In this document: positions 19,047 through 29,655 of the stretch, in pieces
Layout: the number at the start of each line of letters is the position of its first letter
Numbering within the stretch: the stretch's first letter is position 1
Assembly: GCF_021352225.1 (NCBI RefSeq)
Contig: NZ_JAAUVI010000005.1
Location: 214,687-278,686, forward strand
DNA from: Methylobacterium sp. C25
GTDB taxonomy: Bacteria > Pseudomonadota > Alphaproteobacteria > Rhizobiales > Beijerinckiaceae
Direction of reading: 5' to 3'
Length of the DNA stretch: 64,000 nt
The notes under the pieces: generated by a model
What the model was told of the DNA's origin: nothing
What the model saw: only the letters and a program-made list of their open reading frames with translations
Databases searched by the model: none
Position numbers and translations under genes: made by a program

Positions 19047-21539
19047 ATGCCCCTGCCCCCGACGAGCCCTCTGCCGATTGATGCCGTCCTGCTGCAACTG
19101 CGCGAGGCGCTGGTCGTGTCGAGTGCGGCGGTCCTCGTCGCGCCGCCGGGTGCCGGCAAGACCACGCGGGTGCCGCTCGCGCTCCTCGATGAGCCTTGGC
19201 TCGCCGACCAGAAAATCATTCTGCTGGAACCGCGCCGTCTCGCCGCGCGCGGCGCCGCCGAGCGCATGGCGAAGACGCTGGGCCAAGCCGTCGGCGACAC
19301 GGTGGGCTTACGTGTCCGCCTCGGCTCCAAGATCTCGGCGCGAACACGGATCGAAGTCGTCACAGAGGGCGTGTTCTCGCGCATGATCCTTGACGATCCC
19401 GAATTGTCGGGCATCGGCGCGGTGCTGTTCGACGAGTTTCACGAGCGCTCCCTCGACGCCGATCTCGGCCTCGCCCTGGCGCTCGATTCGCAGGCGGGGT
19501 TGCGGGAAGACCTGCGGGTTCTCGTGATGTCGGCGACCCTCGACGGCGCGCGCGTGGCGCACCTGCTAGGCGAAGCGCCCGTGATCGAGTCCGAGGGCCG
19601 GGCCTATCCTGTCGAGACCCGCCATCTCGAGCGTGATCCCAATGCGCGCATCGAGGATTCCGTCACCGAGGCCATTCTGCGCGCCCTCAGGGCGGATAAC
19701 GGCTCGGTGCTAGCCTTCCTACCTGGACAAGCCGAGATCCGCCGCGTCGCCGAACGCCTCGAAGGTCGGGTCGGGCCGGAAACGGACGTCGCGCCGCTCT
19801 ACGGTGCGCTGATGCAGGGCGAGCAGGACCGGGCGGTCTCGCCCGCGCCTCCGGGCCGGCGCAAGGTGGTGCTGGCGACCTCCATTGCCGAGACCTCGCT
19901 CACCATCGAAGGCGTTCGGATCGTTGTGGATTCCGGCCTCTCGCGGGTGCCGGTCTACGAACCCGGCAATGGCCTGACCCGGCTCGTCACCACCCGCGCC
20001 TCGCGCGCTTCGGTGGACCAGCGCCGGGGTCGCGCCGGACGCACCGAGCCGGGGGTGTGCTGGCGCCTCTGGTCGGAGGCGGCCACCGGCGCGCTGGAGC
20101 CGTTCACGCGGCCGGAGATCCTCGCCGCCGATCTCTCGGGGCTCGTGCTCGATTGCGCCGCCTGGGGCGTCAAGGATCTGAACACCCTGCGTTTTCTCGA
20201 TCCGCCGCCAGCCCCGGCGCTGGCGGAGGCGCGTGCTCTTCTGGCCCGTCTCGGTGGTCTCGACGAGGATGGACGGATCACTCCGACGGGGCAGGCCCTG
20301 CGTGCCCTGCCGCTGCCGCCGCGGCTTGCTCGGATGGTGGTGACGGCTGCGGGCGCAGGCGCCGCGCGCCAGGCCGCCGATCTGGCTGCGGTGCTGGTCG
20401 AGCGCGGGCTTGGTGGCGACGGCGTCGATCTCGGGGAGAGGGTGGAGCGCTTTTCGCGCGAGCGCGGCGGCCGGGCTGCAGACATGCGGCGCCTTGCGGA
20501 GGGCTGGGCCCGGCAGGCCGAGCGAGCCACGGTCTCCCCGCAAATATCTAATTTGACAGCGGAAATCCTGTCGCGGCCCGGCCCCCTCCTGGCGCTTGCC
20601 TATCCCGATCGGATCGCGCGATCGCGAGGGCGAGACGGGGCTTACGTCATGGTCCAGGGCCGCGCGGGACAACTCGATCCGGCCAGCGCGCTGGCGCGCG
20701 AGCCGTTCATCGTCGTCGCTGACCTCGCCGGAACCGCCGGCTCGGCGCGCATTCTGGCGGCTGCGGCGATCGATCCGCGCGAGATTCGAGCCATCGCGTC
20801 GAACATGATCGAAGAGAGCACGACCATCATGTTCGACGACAGCTCCGGCCAAATCCGGGCGCGGACGGGGCGGCGGCTCGGGGCGGTCGTCCTGGACGAG
20901 CGCACGCTGCCCGTTCCGCCTGATGACGCTTCGGCGCAAGTCCTCGCGCGCGGTCTCGCCGGGCTCGGGCTCGACCGACTGCCGTGGAGCGCGGGTCAGC
21001 GGCAGTGGCTGGCCCGGGTCCGGTTCCTGCGGGCGGCCGAGGGCGACGCGTGGCCGGACCTGTCGGACGAGGCGCTGACGCAATCGGCGGAGGCGTGGCT
21101 GGCGCCGGCGATCGTCGGGCGCACCGGACGCGATGCCGTCACCGTGGATGATCTCGGCCGGGCACTCGACGGCCTGCTGCCCTGGAACCTGCGGGCGCGG
21201 CTCGAGGCGGAGGCGCCCTCCCATCTCGAGGTGCCGACTGGCTCGCGCATCCCGATCGATTACGAATCCGGGCCGGAGCCCGTGCTGGCGGTGCGGGTCC
21301 AGGAATTGTTCGGTCTCGACAGGCACCCGAGTCTCGGCGGCGGGCGGGTGCCGCTGGTGCTGCACCTGCTGTCGCCGGCCCAGCGCCCGATCCAGATTAC
21401 GCGCGACCTGCCCGGCTTCTGGCGCGGATCGTGGGCGGCGGTGCGTTCCGAGATGCGCGGCCGCTACCCTCGCCATCCCTGGCCGGAGGACCCGCTCTCG
21501 GAAGCGCCGACGCGACGGGCGAAGCCGCGGGGAACGTGA
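19047..21539 (+). CDS. hrpB: ATP-dependent helicase HrpB
   Basis: An 830-residue DEAH-box helicase. The start at 19047 (MPLPPTSPLPID) leaves a short leader before Walker A APPGAGKTTRVPLALL (about residues 32-45). The DExH box LFDEFHERSLDADL lies near residue 128, VMSATLDGARV is motif III, and VVLATSIAETSLTIEGVRIV with QRRGRAGRTEPGVCWRLW are motifs V and VI. The C-terminal HrpB domain ends with RYPRHPWPEDPL, a family hallmark. The role of HrpB is poorly defined; RNA helicase activity is assumed from the family. The stop overlaps the DUF805 gene by one base. Confidence 0.94.
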   Translation: MPLPPTSPLPIDAVLLQLREALVVSSAAVLVAPPGAGKTTRVPLALLDEPWLADQKIILLEPRRLAARGAAERMAKTLGQAVGDTVGLRVRLGSKISARTRIEVVTEGVFSRMILDDPELSGIGAVLFDEFHERSLDADLGLALALDSQAGLREDLRVLVMSATLDGARVAHLLGEAPVIESEGRAYPVETRHLERDPNARIEDSVTEAILRALRADNGSVLAFLPGQAEIRRVAERLEGRVGPETDVAPLYGALMQGEQDRAVSPAPPGRRKVVLATSIAETSLTIEGVRIVVDSGLSRVPVYEPGNGLTRLVTTRASRASVDQRRGRAGRTEPGVCWRLWSEAATGALEPFTRPEILAADLSGLVLDCAAWGVKDLNTLRFLDPPPAPALAEARALLARLGGLDEDGRITPTGQALRALPLPPRLARMVVTAAGAGAARQAADLAAVLVERGLGGDGVDLGERVERFSRERGGRAADMRRLAEGWARQAERATVSPQISNLTAEILSRPGPLLALAYPDRIARSRGRDGAYVMVQGRAGQLDPASALAREPFIVVADLAGTAGSARILAAAAIDPREIRAIASNMIEESTTIMFDDSSGQIRARTGRRLGAVVLDERTLPVPPDDASAQVLARGLAGLGLDRLPWSAGQRQWLARVRFLRAAEGDAWPDLSDEALTQSAEAWLAPAIVGRTGRDAVTVDDLGRALDGLLPWNLRARLEAEAPSHLEVPTGSRIPIDYESGPEPVLAVRVQELFGLDRHPSLGGGRVPLVLHLLSPAQRPIQITRDLPGFWRGSWAAVRSEMRGRYPRHPWPEDPLSEAPTRRAKPRGT

Positions 21540-22027
21540 TGCAGACAGGACCGGCGCCGCACGCATCCGGCCGGCTCCAGAGGGGCGGTGATCCGGGCTT
21601 CGCGGCCCTCCTGCGCGGGTTCGATCCGCGGGGCCGGCTGTCGCGCCGCGCTTATGGCCGGCGCGTGGTGCGGCTTGGGCTGCTAGCGGCTGCGCTGGCG
21701 TGCCTCGCCGTCGTGCTGGCTGGCCAGGGATGGCGCGTGGCGGCCCTGGTAGTGGCCGGCAGCGCTCTCCTGCCGGGGCTTGCTGCCCTCGCGCAGACCG
21801 TGCGGCGGCTCCACGATCGCGGTCGCACCGGCCTGTGGCTCGCCCTGCCCCTGCTGCAGACGGCGCTCAGCTTCGTGCCGATCGAGGATCAGGTCGAGGC
21901 CCACCCTGCTGCGGTCCTGGCCTATGCTCTCGCCGCGCTGGCAGCCGGGCTGTGGTTTCTCATCGAGACGCTGGGCCGGCGCGGCACGGCCGGCCCGAAC
22001 CGATTTGGCCCCGAGGACGGAGGCTGA
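21539..22027 (+). CDS. DUF805 family membrane protein
   Basis: A 162-residue integral membrane protein. It has the DUF805 layout: a soluble start with FDPRGRLSRRAYGRR, three or four hydrophobic helices, the intracellular motif QTVRRLHDRGRTGLWLAL and a C-terminal NRFGPED in place of the usual NRYG-DP. The family function is unknown. The start overlaps the hrpB stop (TGATG), so it is probably cotranslated. The N-terminal 30 residues are polar and Gly/Arg-rich. Confidence 0.82.
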   Translation: MQTGPAPHASGRLQRGGDPGFAALLRGFDPRGRLSRRAYGRRVVRLGLLAAALACLAVVLAGQGWRVAALVVAGSALLPGLAALAQTVRRLHDRGRTGLWLALPLLQTALSFVPIEDQVEAHPAAVLAYALAALAAGLWFLIETLGRRGTAGPNRFGPEDGG

Positions 22028-22136
22028 AACGACGGTTCTGGAACGAGGGGACGACGTCCCCACGTCTGAACGCCCGATGCAATCCGGCGGCGGACGGAAC
22101 CAACCTGAGGTGAGTCCACTTATCGCGAGTTAGGTC

Positions 22137-23042
22137 TTGGTTCAGACACCAACCTGGACGCAGCCGCCGCATGGCCGCTGCCTCAGGACGCCACAATGGT
22201 CCGGTACCAGACTGAGAAGTCGGCTCCCCTTGTTGGAAGAAGAAGATCCCATCGACGGGCCGACTCGCGCGGGCGCCAAGGCAGGCTCGCCGGAGCGCGC
22301 GTGTGAATTCTCCCCGGCGCAGGAAAGCGTTCCTGTCGCCTCGCAGGGAGTATACCGAAACAGGCTTCTCAGGCGGTGTGTGCCGGCCGACCTCGCGCTG
22401 CTCGCAACCAACCTCGTGCCGGTCGCGCTCGAATGCGGTCAGGTCCTGATCGAGCCCGGCCTGCCGATCCGCGAACTGGTGTTTCCTGAAAGCGGCTTCG
22501 TTTCAGTGGTCACGGGGCGGCGCGGCGACGGGGCCGAAATCGCTCTGATCGGCTGTGAGGGCCTGGTCGGCGCGGTCCCGGCGCTGCTGGGCGTCGATCG
22601 AACGCCCGACACATCGGTCGTCCAGGTCGCCGGGCATGGCCACAGCATCCGGATGGAAGCGCTCGAGGCGGCCGTGGCGGGGAGCTCGAGCCTGCTTCGG
22701 CTGCTGCTCGCTTTCGTGCAGACGCTCTACCTTCAGACGGCGCAGACCGCTCGTGCCAATCTCACCGACAACCTCGAATCCCGCCTCGCCCGCTGGTTGT
22801 TAATGTGCCAGGACCGTCTCGGGAGCGCGGACATTGCCGTCACCCACGAGCTCCTGGCGATGGTGCTCGGTGTGCAGCGTTCCAGTGTGACGGTGGCGAT
22901 CCAGATGATCGAGGGCCGCGCGCTGATCAAGGCACAGCGAGGCCGGGTCCGCGTGATGGATCGGCATGGGCTAGAGGCGGCTGCCGGCTGTTCCTACGGC
23001 CTGCCGGAAACGGAATATGCGCGGCTGATCGGGACGGGGTGA
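22137..23042 (+). CDS. Crp/Fnr family transcriptional regulator
   Basis: Up to 301 residues. The cyclic-nucleotide-binding-like domain spans roughly residues 80-190 (ECGQVLIEPGLPIRELVFPE, then GFVSVVTGRRG). A C-terminal winged helix follows (TDNLESRLARWLLMCQDR, then LLAMVLGVQRSSVTVAIQMI). There is no Fnr-type cysteine cluster, so an iron-sulfur sensor is unlikely. The first 70 residues are unlike the family and the TTG at 22137 has no clear ribosome site, so the true start may lie further in, near 22230-22380. Target and signal are unknown. Confidence 0.82.
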   Translation: MVQTPTWTQPPHGRCLRTPQWSGTRLRSRLPLLEEEDPIDGPTRAGAKAGSPERACEFSPAQESVPVASQGVYRNRLLRRCVPADLALLATNLVPVALECGQVLIEPGLPIRELVFPESGFVSVVTGRRGDGAEIALIGCEGLVGAVPALLGVDRTPDTSVVQVAGHGHSIRMEALEAAVAGSSSLLRLLLAFVQTLYLQTAQTARANLTDNLESRLARWLLMCQDRLGSADIAVTHELLAMVLGVQRSSVTVAIQMIEGRALIKAQRGRVRVMDRHGLEAAAGCSYGLPETEYARLIGTG

Positions 23043-23141
23043 CCAGCGGAGACCGTTGCCGGCGGCACCTTAGGGTTGTTTCGTCGGTGAGATGTGGTCG
23101 CGGCGGGTAGAGTATTCAATCGGCAATATTCAGTAGCCGTA

Positions 23142-23159
23142 ATGTCGGGTATCCGACAT
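23142..23159. promoter_or_regulatory. Inverted repeat in AT-rich intergenic region
   Basis: ATGTCGG-GTAT-CCGACAT is a perfect 7-bp inverted repeat, 88 bases before the likely GTG start of the small gene at 23247 and 100 bases after the Crp/Fnr gene. It could be a regulator binding site for the small gene or a short hairpin. No T-run follows, so it is not a typical terminator. Confidence 0.4.
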
Positions 23160-23246
23160 AAAACGGTCAATGCGTATACATCTTATGTTGAAACCCTATA
23201 GTTGTGCGATTGCTGCCGAGCGCTCGTGTCATGCGGAGGGCAAACC

Positions 23247-23432
23247 GTGTCCAACGTTGAAGCTCAGGTCGTAATGGAGACGATCGCAGAGATCGAACGA
23301 ATCCGCGAAATATTCAAATCAAGTGGTAATCACAGGCTTTGCGTCTTGCTCGACATGATTACAATCGAGTTGAGGCATGAGCAATCGTTTTCCGTTACAG
23401 ATCCTCGACCTGACACACCATCCGAACCTTAA
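23247..23432 (+). CDS. Small hypothetical protein (61 aa)
   Basis: I do not recognise this protein. The GTG at 23247 is preceded by GGAGG at ideal spacing, which favours a real gene and this start. The product is acidic and helical in the middle (METIAEIERIREIFKSSG) and ends in a Pro/Asp-rich tail. Base use is noticeably more AT-rich than in neighbouring genes. Its last 38 bases overlap the convergent DUF6894 gene. There is no signal peptide or membrane segment. Confidence 0.5.
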   Translation: MSNVEAQVVMETIAEIERIREIFKSSGNHRLCVLLDMITIELRHEQSFSVTDPRPDTPSEP

Positions 23433-23625
23433 GCGAAACGTGGCCCGTTTCGTCCCTTGCCGAGAGGATGAGCGTTGTTTCTTTCGCGTCTTCCGCTTCG
23501 GCAGCCATCAGAGCCGCCACGACGCCGAGGGCCTCACGGCGGAGCATGCGGTAATCGCGGATCTCGCGGCCGATTTCGTCGGGGATGGTCGAACCGTCGT
23601 CAATGTCGAAGAAATAGCGGCTCAA
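23395..23625 (-). CDS. DUF6894 family small protein
   Basis: A 76-residue protein with the DUF6894 pattern: an N-terminal RYFFDIDDGSTIPDEIG, a middle helix RREALGVVAALMAAEAED and a last strand segment SARDETGHVSLKVRMV. Such proteins are numerous in Methylobacteriaceae; their function is unknown. The start appears to be TTG, giving the standard short MSRYFFD beginning. It stands alone and converges on the 61-residue gene. Confidence 0.72.
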   Translation of the reverse strand: MSRYFFDIDDGSTIPDEIGREIRDYRMLRREALGVVAALMAAEAEDAKETTLILSARDETGHVSLKVRMVCQVEDL

Positions 23626-23812
23626 GGCCAGCCCCCGGTCTCTATTTGCCGATTTCGGCTATCACGTGCTGGGCGCGCCGGACACGTGTAGGAAGACTTA
23701 GCGCAAGCTTGGCCGGATTGAAAAGCTCGTGCGCAATCTTTGCGGTGGCCAACGCCGCAAGACGATCGATGACAACCTTGGCGGGTATACAGGCGTGGCG
23801 CCTGAGTGAGCC

Positions 23813-24445
23813 TCAGTGCTCGCGGACGCGATCCACGACGTCCCGGGCTGCAGAAAAGGCCTCGTCGGCGTCGAGTTCGGTCGTGTCGATCCGTACGGCA
23901 TCCTCGGCGGCCTTGAGCGGGGCGGCACTCCGGGAGCTGTCGCGCTCGTCGCGAGCGCGGATATCGGCGAGGATCGCGGCGAGCGTGGTGTCTTCTCCGC
24001 GTCCGGCAAGTTCGCGATGGCGGCGGCGGGCGCGCTCCTCTGCCGAGGCGGTGATGAACAGCTTCACCCGCGCATCGGGACAAATCACGGTGCCGATGTC
24101 CCGTCCGTCCAGCACTGCGCCAGCATCGTCCGACGCGAACCGGCGCTGCCAGGAGAGAAGCGCGGCACGCACCTCTGGGATGCCGGAGACCCGCGACGCG
24201 GCCTCCCCCATCGCACGCTCGCGCAGGCGCGGATCGGCGAGTTGGTCGGCGACGAGCCGGGAGGCGACACGCGTGGCTTCCGCTGTGTCGCTGAGATCGG
24301 CCCCGGCATCGAGCATCAGCAGCGCGACAGCGCGGTAGAGCAACCCGGTATCGAGATGCGGCAGGCCGTAATGCAGGGCCAGACGGCGTGCGAGGGTGCC
24401 CTTGCCGGAAGCGGCCGGCCCGTCGATGGCAATGACCAATGGCAT
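23813..24445 (-). CDS. cmk: Cytidylate kinase
   Basis: A 210-residue (d)CMP kinase that phosphorylates CMP and dCMP with ATP. The P-loop [19 protein letters not shown] is at residues 5-23, [16 protein letters not shown] is the nucleotide-binding segment, and [20 protein letters not shown] is typical of the core. The length is normal for alphaproteobacterial Cmk. It lies four bases downstream of aroA, an arrangement conserved in the class. The expected third gene, rpsA, does not follow. Confidence 0.95.
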   Translation of the reverse strand: MPLVIAIDGPAASGKGTLARRLALHYGLPHLDTGLLYRAVALLMLDAGADLSDTAEATRVASRLVADQLADPRLRERAMGEAASRVSGIPEVRAALLSWQRRFASDDAGAVLDGRDIGTVICPDARVKLFITASAEERARRRHRELAGRGEDTTLAAILADIRARDERDSSRSAAPLKAAEDAVRIDTTELDADEAFSAARDVVDRVREH

Positions 24446-24449
24446 CGGA

Positions 24450-26385
<1,936 letters not shown>

Positions 26386-26392
26386 TCACCCT

Positions 26393-26429
26393 CGCCCCTG
26401 ATGCCTTGACGACACACCAAGCAGGGGCG
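26393..26429. repeat. Inverted repeat after the FYDLN gene
   Basis: CGCCCCTG and CAGGGGCG form an 8-bp stem around 21 bases, just after the stop of the FYDLN gene. The run that follows is A, not T, on the + strand, so it is not a standard intrinsic terminator for that gene, although it could still stabilise or end the transcript. Confidence 0.35.
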
Positions 26430-26552
26430 AAAAAAGGAGCGGAGAAGGGGCTTGAGTCCCGGCAAACCTCCGCTTATAGAACCGCCCTCCCCGACGGGCC
26501 GACCGCCGGGAGGTTTTCCGAAACGAACGACCAGATCGTTTCGGACACAAGT

Positions 26553-26628
26553 GGGGCCTTAGCTCAGCTGGGAGAGCGCTTCCATGGCATGGAAGAGGTC
26601 ATCGGTTCGATCCCGTTAGGCTCCACCA
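26553..26628 (+). tRNA. tRNA-Ala (GGC)
   Basis: A complete 76-base cloverleaf. The acceptor stem pairs GGGGCCT with AGGCTCC (one G-T). The D arm is GCTC-AGCTGGGA-GAGC. The anticodon stem CTTCC/GGAAG encloses ATGGCAT, giving anticodon GGC. The T arm carries GGTTCGATCC with the TTCGATC loop. The CCA end is encoded. It reads GCC/GCU alanine codons. Confidence 0.95.
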
Positions 26629-26703
26629 TTTTCCTTCAGTAAGCTCGTCGTTGAGTTCAGGTGCCACAGCCGCGATCGAGACGCGCGCGCCGGACGAGAC
26701 ACG

Positions 26704-27060
26704 ATGAAGATCACCCAGGCCTTCACCTTCGAGGCGGCGCACCGCCTTCCGAACGTGCCGCAGACGCATCGCTGCTTCCGCATGCACGGCCACTCCTATC
26801 GCGTCGAGCTGACGGTCTCCGGCCCGGTGGACGCGACGAGCGGCTGGGTCATCGACTTCTACGACGTCGAGAGCGCGTTCAAGCCGATCCTCGAGAGGCT
26901 CGACCATCATACCCTCAACGAGATCGAGGGGTTGGAGAACCCGACCGCCGAGCATATCGCGGCCTGGATCTGGCATAAGACGAAGCCTGTGCTGCCGGGC
27001 CTCTCCAGCGTGAAGGTGATGGAGACGCCGCTATCCTGGGCGGAGTATGACGGCGACTGA
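26704..27060 (+). CDS. queD: 6-carboxy-tetrahydropterin synthase QueD
   Basis: A 118-residue enzyme that turns dihydroneopterin triphosphate into 6-carboxytetrahydropterin, the second step towards preQ0 and queuosine. The zinc ligands are in FEAAHRL and [12 protein letters not shown], and the catalytic Cys/His region is intact. [20 protein letters not shown] is the characteristic C-terminal half. Its last 14 bases overlap queC, so the two are coupled. queE is not in the window. Confidence 0.95.
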   Translation: MKITQAFTFEAAHRLPNVPQTHRCFRMHGHSYRVELTVSGPVDATSGWVIDFYDVESAFKPILERLDHHTLNEIEGLENPTAEHIAAWIWHKTKPVLPGLSSVKVMETPLSWAEYDGD

Positions 27061-27769
27061 TCCGAGCGACGACGGCGCGCTGGTCCTCTTTTCCGGAGGC
27101 CAGGATTCGACGACCTGCCTCGCCTGGGCGCTGGAGCGGTTCCCCCGCGTCGAGACGCTCGGCTTCGACTATGGCCAGCGCCATCGCATCGAGCTCGACT
27201 GTCGCGAACAGCTTCGCAGCGAACTCGGGCGCCTCGACGAACGCTGGGAGAGCCGTCTCGGCCCCGATCACACCATCGACCTCGCCGCCCTCGGCGCCGT
27301 CTCGGAGACCGCGCTGACCCGGGACACCGAGATCGCCATGGCGGCCGACGGCCTGCCCAACACGTTCGTGCCGGGCCGCAATCTGGTCTTCCTGACCTTC
27401 GCCGCTGCCCTCGCCTACCGGCGCGGCCTGCGCCACATCGTCGGCGGCATGTGCGAGACGGACTATTCGGGCTACCCGGATTGCCGCGACGACACGATCA
27501 AGGCGCTGCAGGTCGCGCTCAATCTCGGCATGGAGCGGCGCTTCGTGCTGCACACGCCGCTGATGTGGCTCGACAAGGCCGCGACCTGGGCGCTGGCCGA
27601 AGAACTCGGCGGCCGGCCGCTGGTCGACCTCGTCGTCGAGGACAGCCACACCTGCTATCTCGGCGAGCGCGGCGAACGGCACGACTGGGGCTATGGCTGC
27701 GGCACGTGCCCGGCCTGCGCGTTGCGAGCAAAGGGCTTCGCAGGCTATCTCGCCAGGCGCGGCGCCTGA
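27047..27769 (+). CDS. queC: 7-cyano-7-deazaguanine synthase QueC
   Basis: A 240-residue ATP-dependent enzyme that converts 7-carboxy-7-deazaguanine to preQ0. The PP-loop [16 protein letters not shown] lies at residues 10-25. The C-terminal zinc site [10 protein letters not shown], with an upstream Cys in SHTCYLGER, provides four cysteines. The segment [16 protein letters not shown] is typical. The start overlaps the end of queD by 14 bases. PreQ0 can feed tRNA queuosine or DNA deazaguanine modification; nothing in the window points to the latter. Confidence 0.95.
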   Translation: MTATDPSDDGALVLFSGGQDSTTCLAWALERFPRVETLGFDYGQRHRIELDCREQLRSELGRLDERWESRLGPDHTIDLAALGAVSETALTRDTEIAMAADGLPNTFVPGRNLVFLTFAAALAYRRGLRHIVGGMCETDYSGYPDCRDDTIKALQVALNLGMERRFVLHTPLMWLDKAATWALAEELGGRPLVDLVVEDSHTCYLGERGERHDWGYGCGTCPACALRAKGFAGYLARRGA

Positions 27770-27902
27770 TCCTCGATACAGTGCTCGATGTGTGCTGTCG
27801 CACGCGAATGAGAATTCGTGTGTAACCTCTCCGTCTGTTCCGCGAAATCCTGATTAGCTGCGGCCAATACCGGCGCCAGAGCTCAATCAGGAGAAATATA
27901 TC

Positions 27903-28136
27903 ATGATCAAGCAGATCTTTGTTGCTGCTATTCTTGCTGTTGGTGCGACCAGCGGTGCTCTCGCACAGACGCGCACTATCAACGTCTGGGGTGCGCAGCT
28001 TGAGGTGCCGACCTATGGCGCGCCCGCGCCTGCCGCTCCCTCGGCCATGCAGGCTGCGGAGCGCTTCGATCGGAACACCACGACCTTCACGGCGATGCAC
28101 ACCCGCGACGGCCGCTCGCAGTCGCGCAACCGCTGA
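27903..28136 (+). CDS. Small secreted protein (77 aa), unrecognised
   Basis: A short protein with a clear Sec signal (MIKQIFVAAILAVGATSGAL, cleavage likely after ALA at residue 21). The mature part has about 56 residues and is rich in Ala/Pro and then in Thr/Arg/Asn. The strong ribosome site AGGAG lies eight bases before the ATG, and a long hairpin follows the stop, both of which support a real, separately transcribed gene. There is no cysteine and no known domain. Function unknown. Confidence 0.7.
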   Translation: MIKQIFVAAILAVGATSGALAQTRTINVWGAQLEVPTYGAPAPAAPSAMQAAERFDRNTTTFTAMHTRDGRSQSRNR

Positions 28137-28157
28137 CATCGACCTTTCTGTAATGAC

Positions 28158-28192
28158 AACGGCGGCGCGCTCCGAAGGGAGGCGCCGCCGTT
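28158..28192. terminator. Strong hairpin terminator between convergent genes
   Basis: AACGGCGGCGC pairs with GCGCCGCCGTT (11 bp) around a 13-base loop that itself contains CTCC/GGAG. Outer ATGAC/GTCAT bases can extend the stem past a small internal loop. It lies 21 bases after the small secreted gene and before the end of the converging gene at 28226, so it probably ends transcription from both sides. The T-run is short. Confidence 0.65.
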
Positions 28193-28225
28193 GCCGTCAT
28201 GGCGGGTGCCGAGCCCGGGCCCGCT

Positions 28226-29185
28226 TCACGGTTCCTGTTTCGCGCGCTGCTCGACCCGCCGACGGCGCTTGGCGGCGCGGCGATCCTCGCGCGTCGTCCT
28301 GTCCAAAGTTGGTGCGTAGCCTTCGGGCACGGCATCCTCGGCAGCGGCGGCCTCGATCCGGGGCAAGGCGTAGGGCGCCAGAACCGTCGCGAAGGTGAGA
28401 TCGCTGAAATCGGCGAGGCAGCGCGCAGAGGCGACGAGCTCCGCCGTCGAGCCCTGCCGTGCGATCGCCTCGGTGGGGAGCCGGTAGAGCCGGCCGCCGT
28501 CGGAGAAGAGCAGGTCGCCATTCCCGTCGAAGGCCGCCCAACCGCATCGCGGGAGGTCGACCGTGGCCCCGCCATCGATCACCAGGCGGTGCTCGATCGC
28601 CTCCTCCAGGGAGCCATGCATGCCCCGGCCCCAGCCCTCGAAGCAGGCTTTCCGGCGCAGGGCATGCCCGTGCAAACCCGCCCAGACCTCTTCCTGCTGC
28701 GACGGCCGGCTGCGCCAGGGCGTGTCCGCTCGCCGCTCGATCTCCGCCCGACTGTCGCGCGTGAGGGGCAACACCCTGATGCCCGGTGGCGGAGGGAAAC
28801 CGGGAGCGAGATCGAACTGCCCGGCGCCGTTGGCCAGCACCATCTCGCGGTTCGACAGAAACCAGCGGCCGCCATGCCAGGTATCGCCCTGCGGCCATAG
28901 CGAGACCGCCGTGAAGAAGGGCGGCCGCGAGAGGACGGTGTAGGTACCGAACAGTCCGCGGTATTTCGCGAGGAAGCTGACGAGCCACGTCCCGTCCGGG
29001 GAGAGCCCGCCCCAGGACGGCTTCACCGTCCCCTTGAACCACTGGCCGATCCGGAAGCTGTCGTCGCTTCGGTCCCAGGCGATCAGGCAGGTCTGCTTCG
29101 AGGGCCCGCGCCGGTAGATCACGGCCGCCGGTGAGGAGGCCGCGAACACCGCATGCAGCGCGCATTTCGTGACGGCGGCCGCCAT
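28226..29185 (-). CDS. Hypothetical protein (319 aa) coupled to the YjbQ-ligase operon
   Basis: I do not recognise this protein. The ATG overlaps the yjbQ stop (TGATG), making it the fourth gene of a run of overlapping genes with a DNA exonuclease and a DNA ligase. It contains repeated short strand-like units with Gly/Asp turns and aromatic residues (WGGLSPDGTWLVSFLA; CGWAAFDGNGDLLFSDGG; RLYRLPTEAI), which suggest a beta-propeller-like fold. There is no signal peptide or membrane segment. The last 30 residues are strongly basic and helical (DRRAAKRRRRVEQRAK), as in nucleic-acid-binding tails. Fold and role are inference. Confidence 0.75.
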   Translation of the reverse strand: MAAAVTKCALHAVFAASSPAAVIYRRGPSKQTCLIAWDRSDDSFRIGQWFKGTVKPSWGGLSPDGTWLVSFLAKYRGLFGTYTVLSRPPFFTAVSLWPQGDTWHGGRWFLSNREMVLANGAGQFDLAPGFPPPPGIRVLPLTRDSRAEIERRADTPWRSRPSQQEEVWAGLHGHALRRKACFEGWGRGMHGSLEEAIEHRLVIDGGATVDLPRCGWAAFDGNGDLLFSDGGRLYRLPTEAIARQGSTAELVASARCLADFSDLTFATVLAPYALPRIEAAAAEDAVPEGYAPTLDRTTREDRRAAKRRRRVEQRAKQEP

Positions 29186-29655
29186 CACGCTCCGATCGCG
29201 CCGAGCAGGATCTCGCGCCGATGTCCTCGATCGCGATGCTCGATCAGGTAGATCCCCTGCCACGTCCCGAGCCCCAGTTGCCCGTCGATCACCGGCACGC
29301 TGAGCCCGGAATCGGTGAGCATGGTGCGGATATGCGCCGGCATGTCGTCCGGCCCCTCCATGCCGTGCACCCAGCCGGCATTGCGTGGCGCAAGGCTATC
29401 GAGGGAGGTGAGCAGGTCGGTGCGCACGTCCGGGTCGGCATTCTCCTGGATCGTCAGGGAGGCCGAGGTGTGCCGGCAGAAGACCGTGACGAGGCCCTCG
29501 CGCAGGCCGCTCTCGCGCAGGAAACCGGCGACGGCGTCGGTGATGTCCGTAAAGCCCTGGCCCGGCGTCGAGACCGTGAGCCGCGCGCTCGCCCGACGCT
29601 CGACGGCACCGCTCGAAAACCCCTCGATGGTGCCGACCTTGCCCGCCTGCCTCAT
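29185..29655 (-). CDS. yjbQ: YjbQ (UPF0047) family protein
   Basis: A 156-residue protein of the UPF0047/YjbQ family. LVTVFCRHTSASLTIQENADP, the WVHGMEGPDDMPAHI segment and the final GTWQGIYLIEHRD are near-invariant family features, with the His/Glu set that forms a metal-binding trimer active site. A weak thiamine-phosphate synthase activity has been reported for the family, but its true role is unclear. The ATG overlaps the ligase stop (ATGA), and its own stop overlaps the next gene. The placement suggests a role linked to DNA repair or simply a housekeeping passenger. Confidence 0.9.
   Translation of the reverse strand: MRQAGKVGTIEGFSSGAVERRASARLTVSTPGQGFTDITDAVAGFLRESGLREGLVTVFCRHTSASLTIQENADPDVRTDLLTSLDSLAPRNAGWVHGMEGPDDMPAHIRTMLTDSGLSVPVIDGQLGLGTWQGIYLIEHRDRGHRREILLGAIGA

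Noticed and set aside
19719..21566. 615-codon open frame antisense to hrpB
   Set aside because: Arg/Pro-rich shadow of a GC-rich gene; hrpB in the other strand has all helicase motifs.
26393..26429. Inverted repeat considered as an intrinsic terminator of the FYDLN gene
   Set aside because: The run after the stem is A on the + strand, so the T-tract is on the wrong side; listed only as an inverted repeat.
26406..26642. 78-codon frame running through the tRNA-Ala gene
   Set aside because: It crosses the complete tRNA and has no ribosome site or recognisable product.
26704..27769. queD-queC as part of a DNA 7-deazaguanine modification system
   Set aside because: No dpd-type genes, queE or restriction partners are nearby; ordinary queuosine precursor synthesis is the simpler reading.
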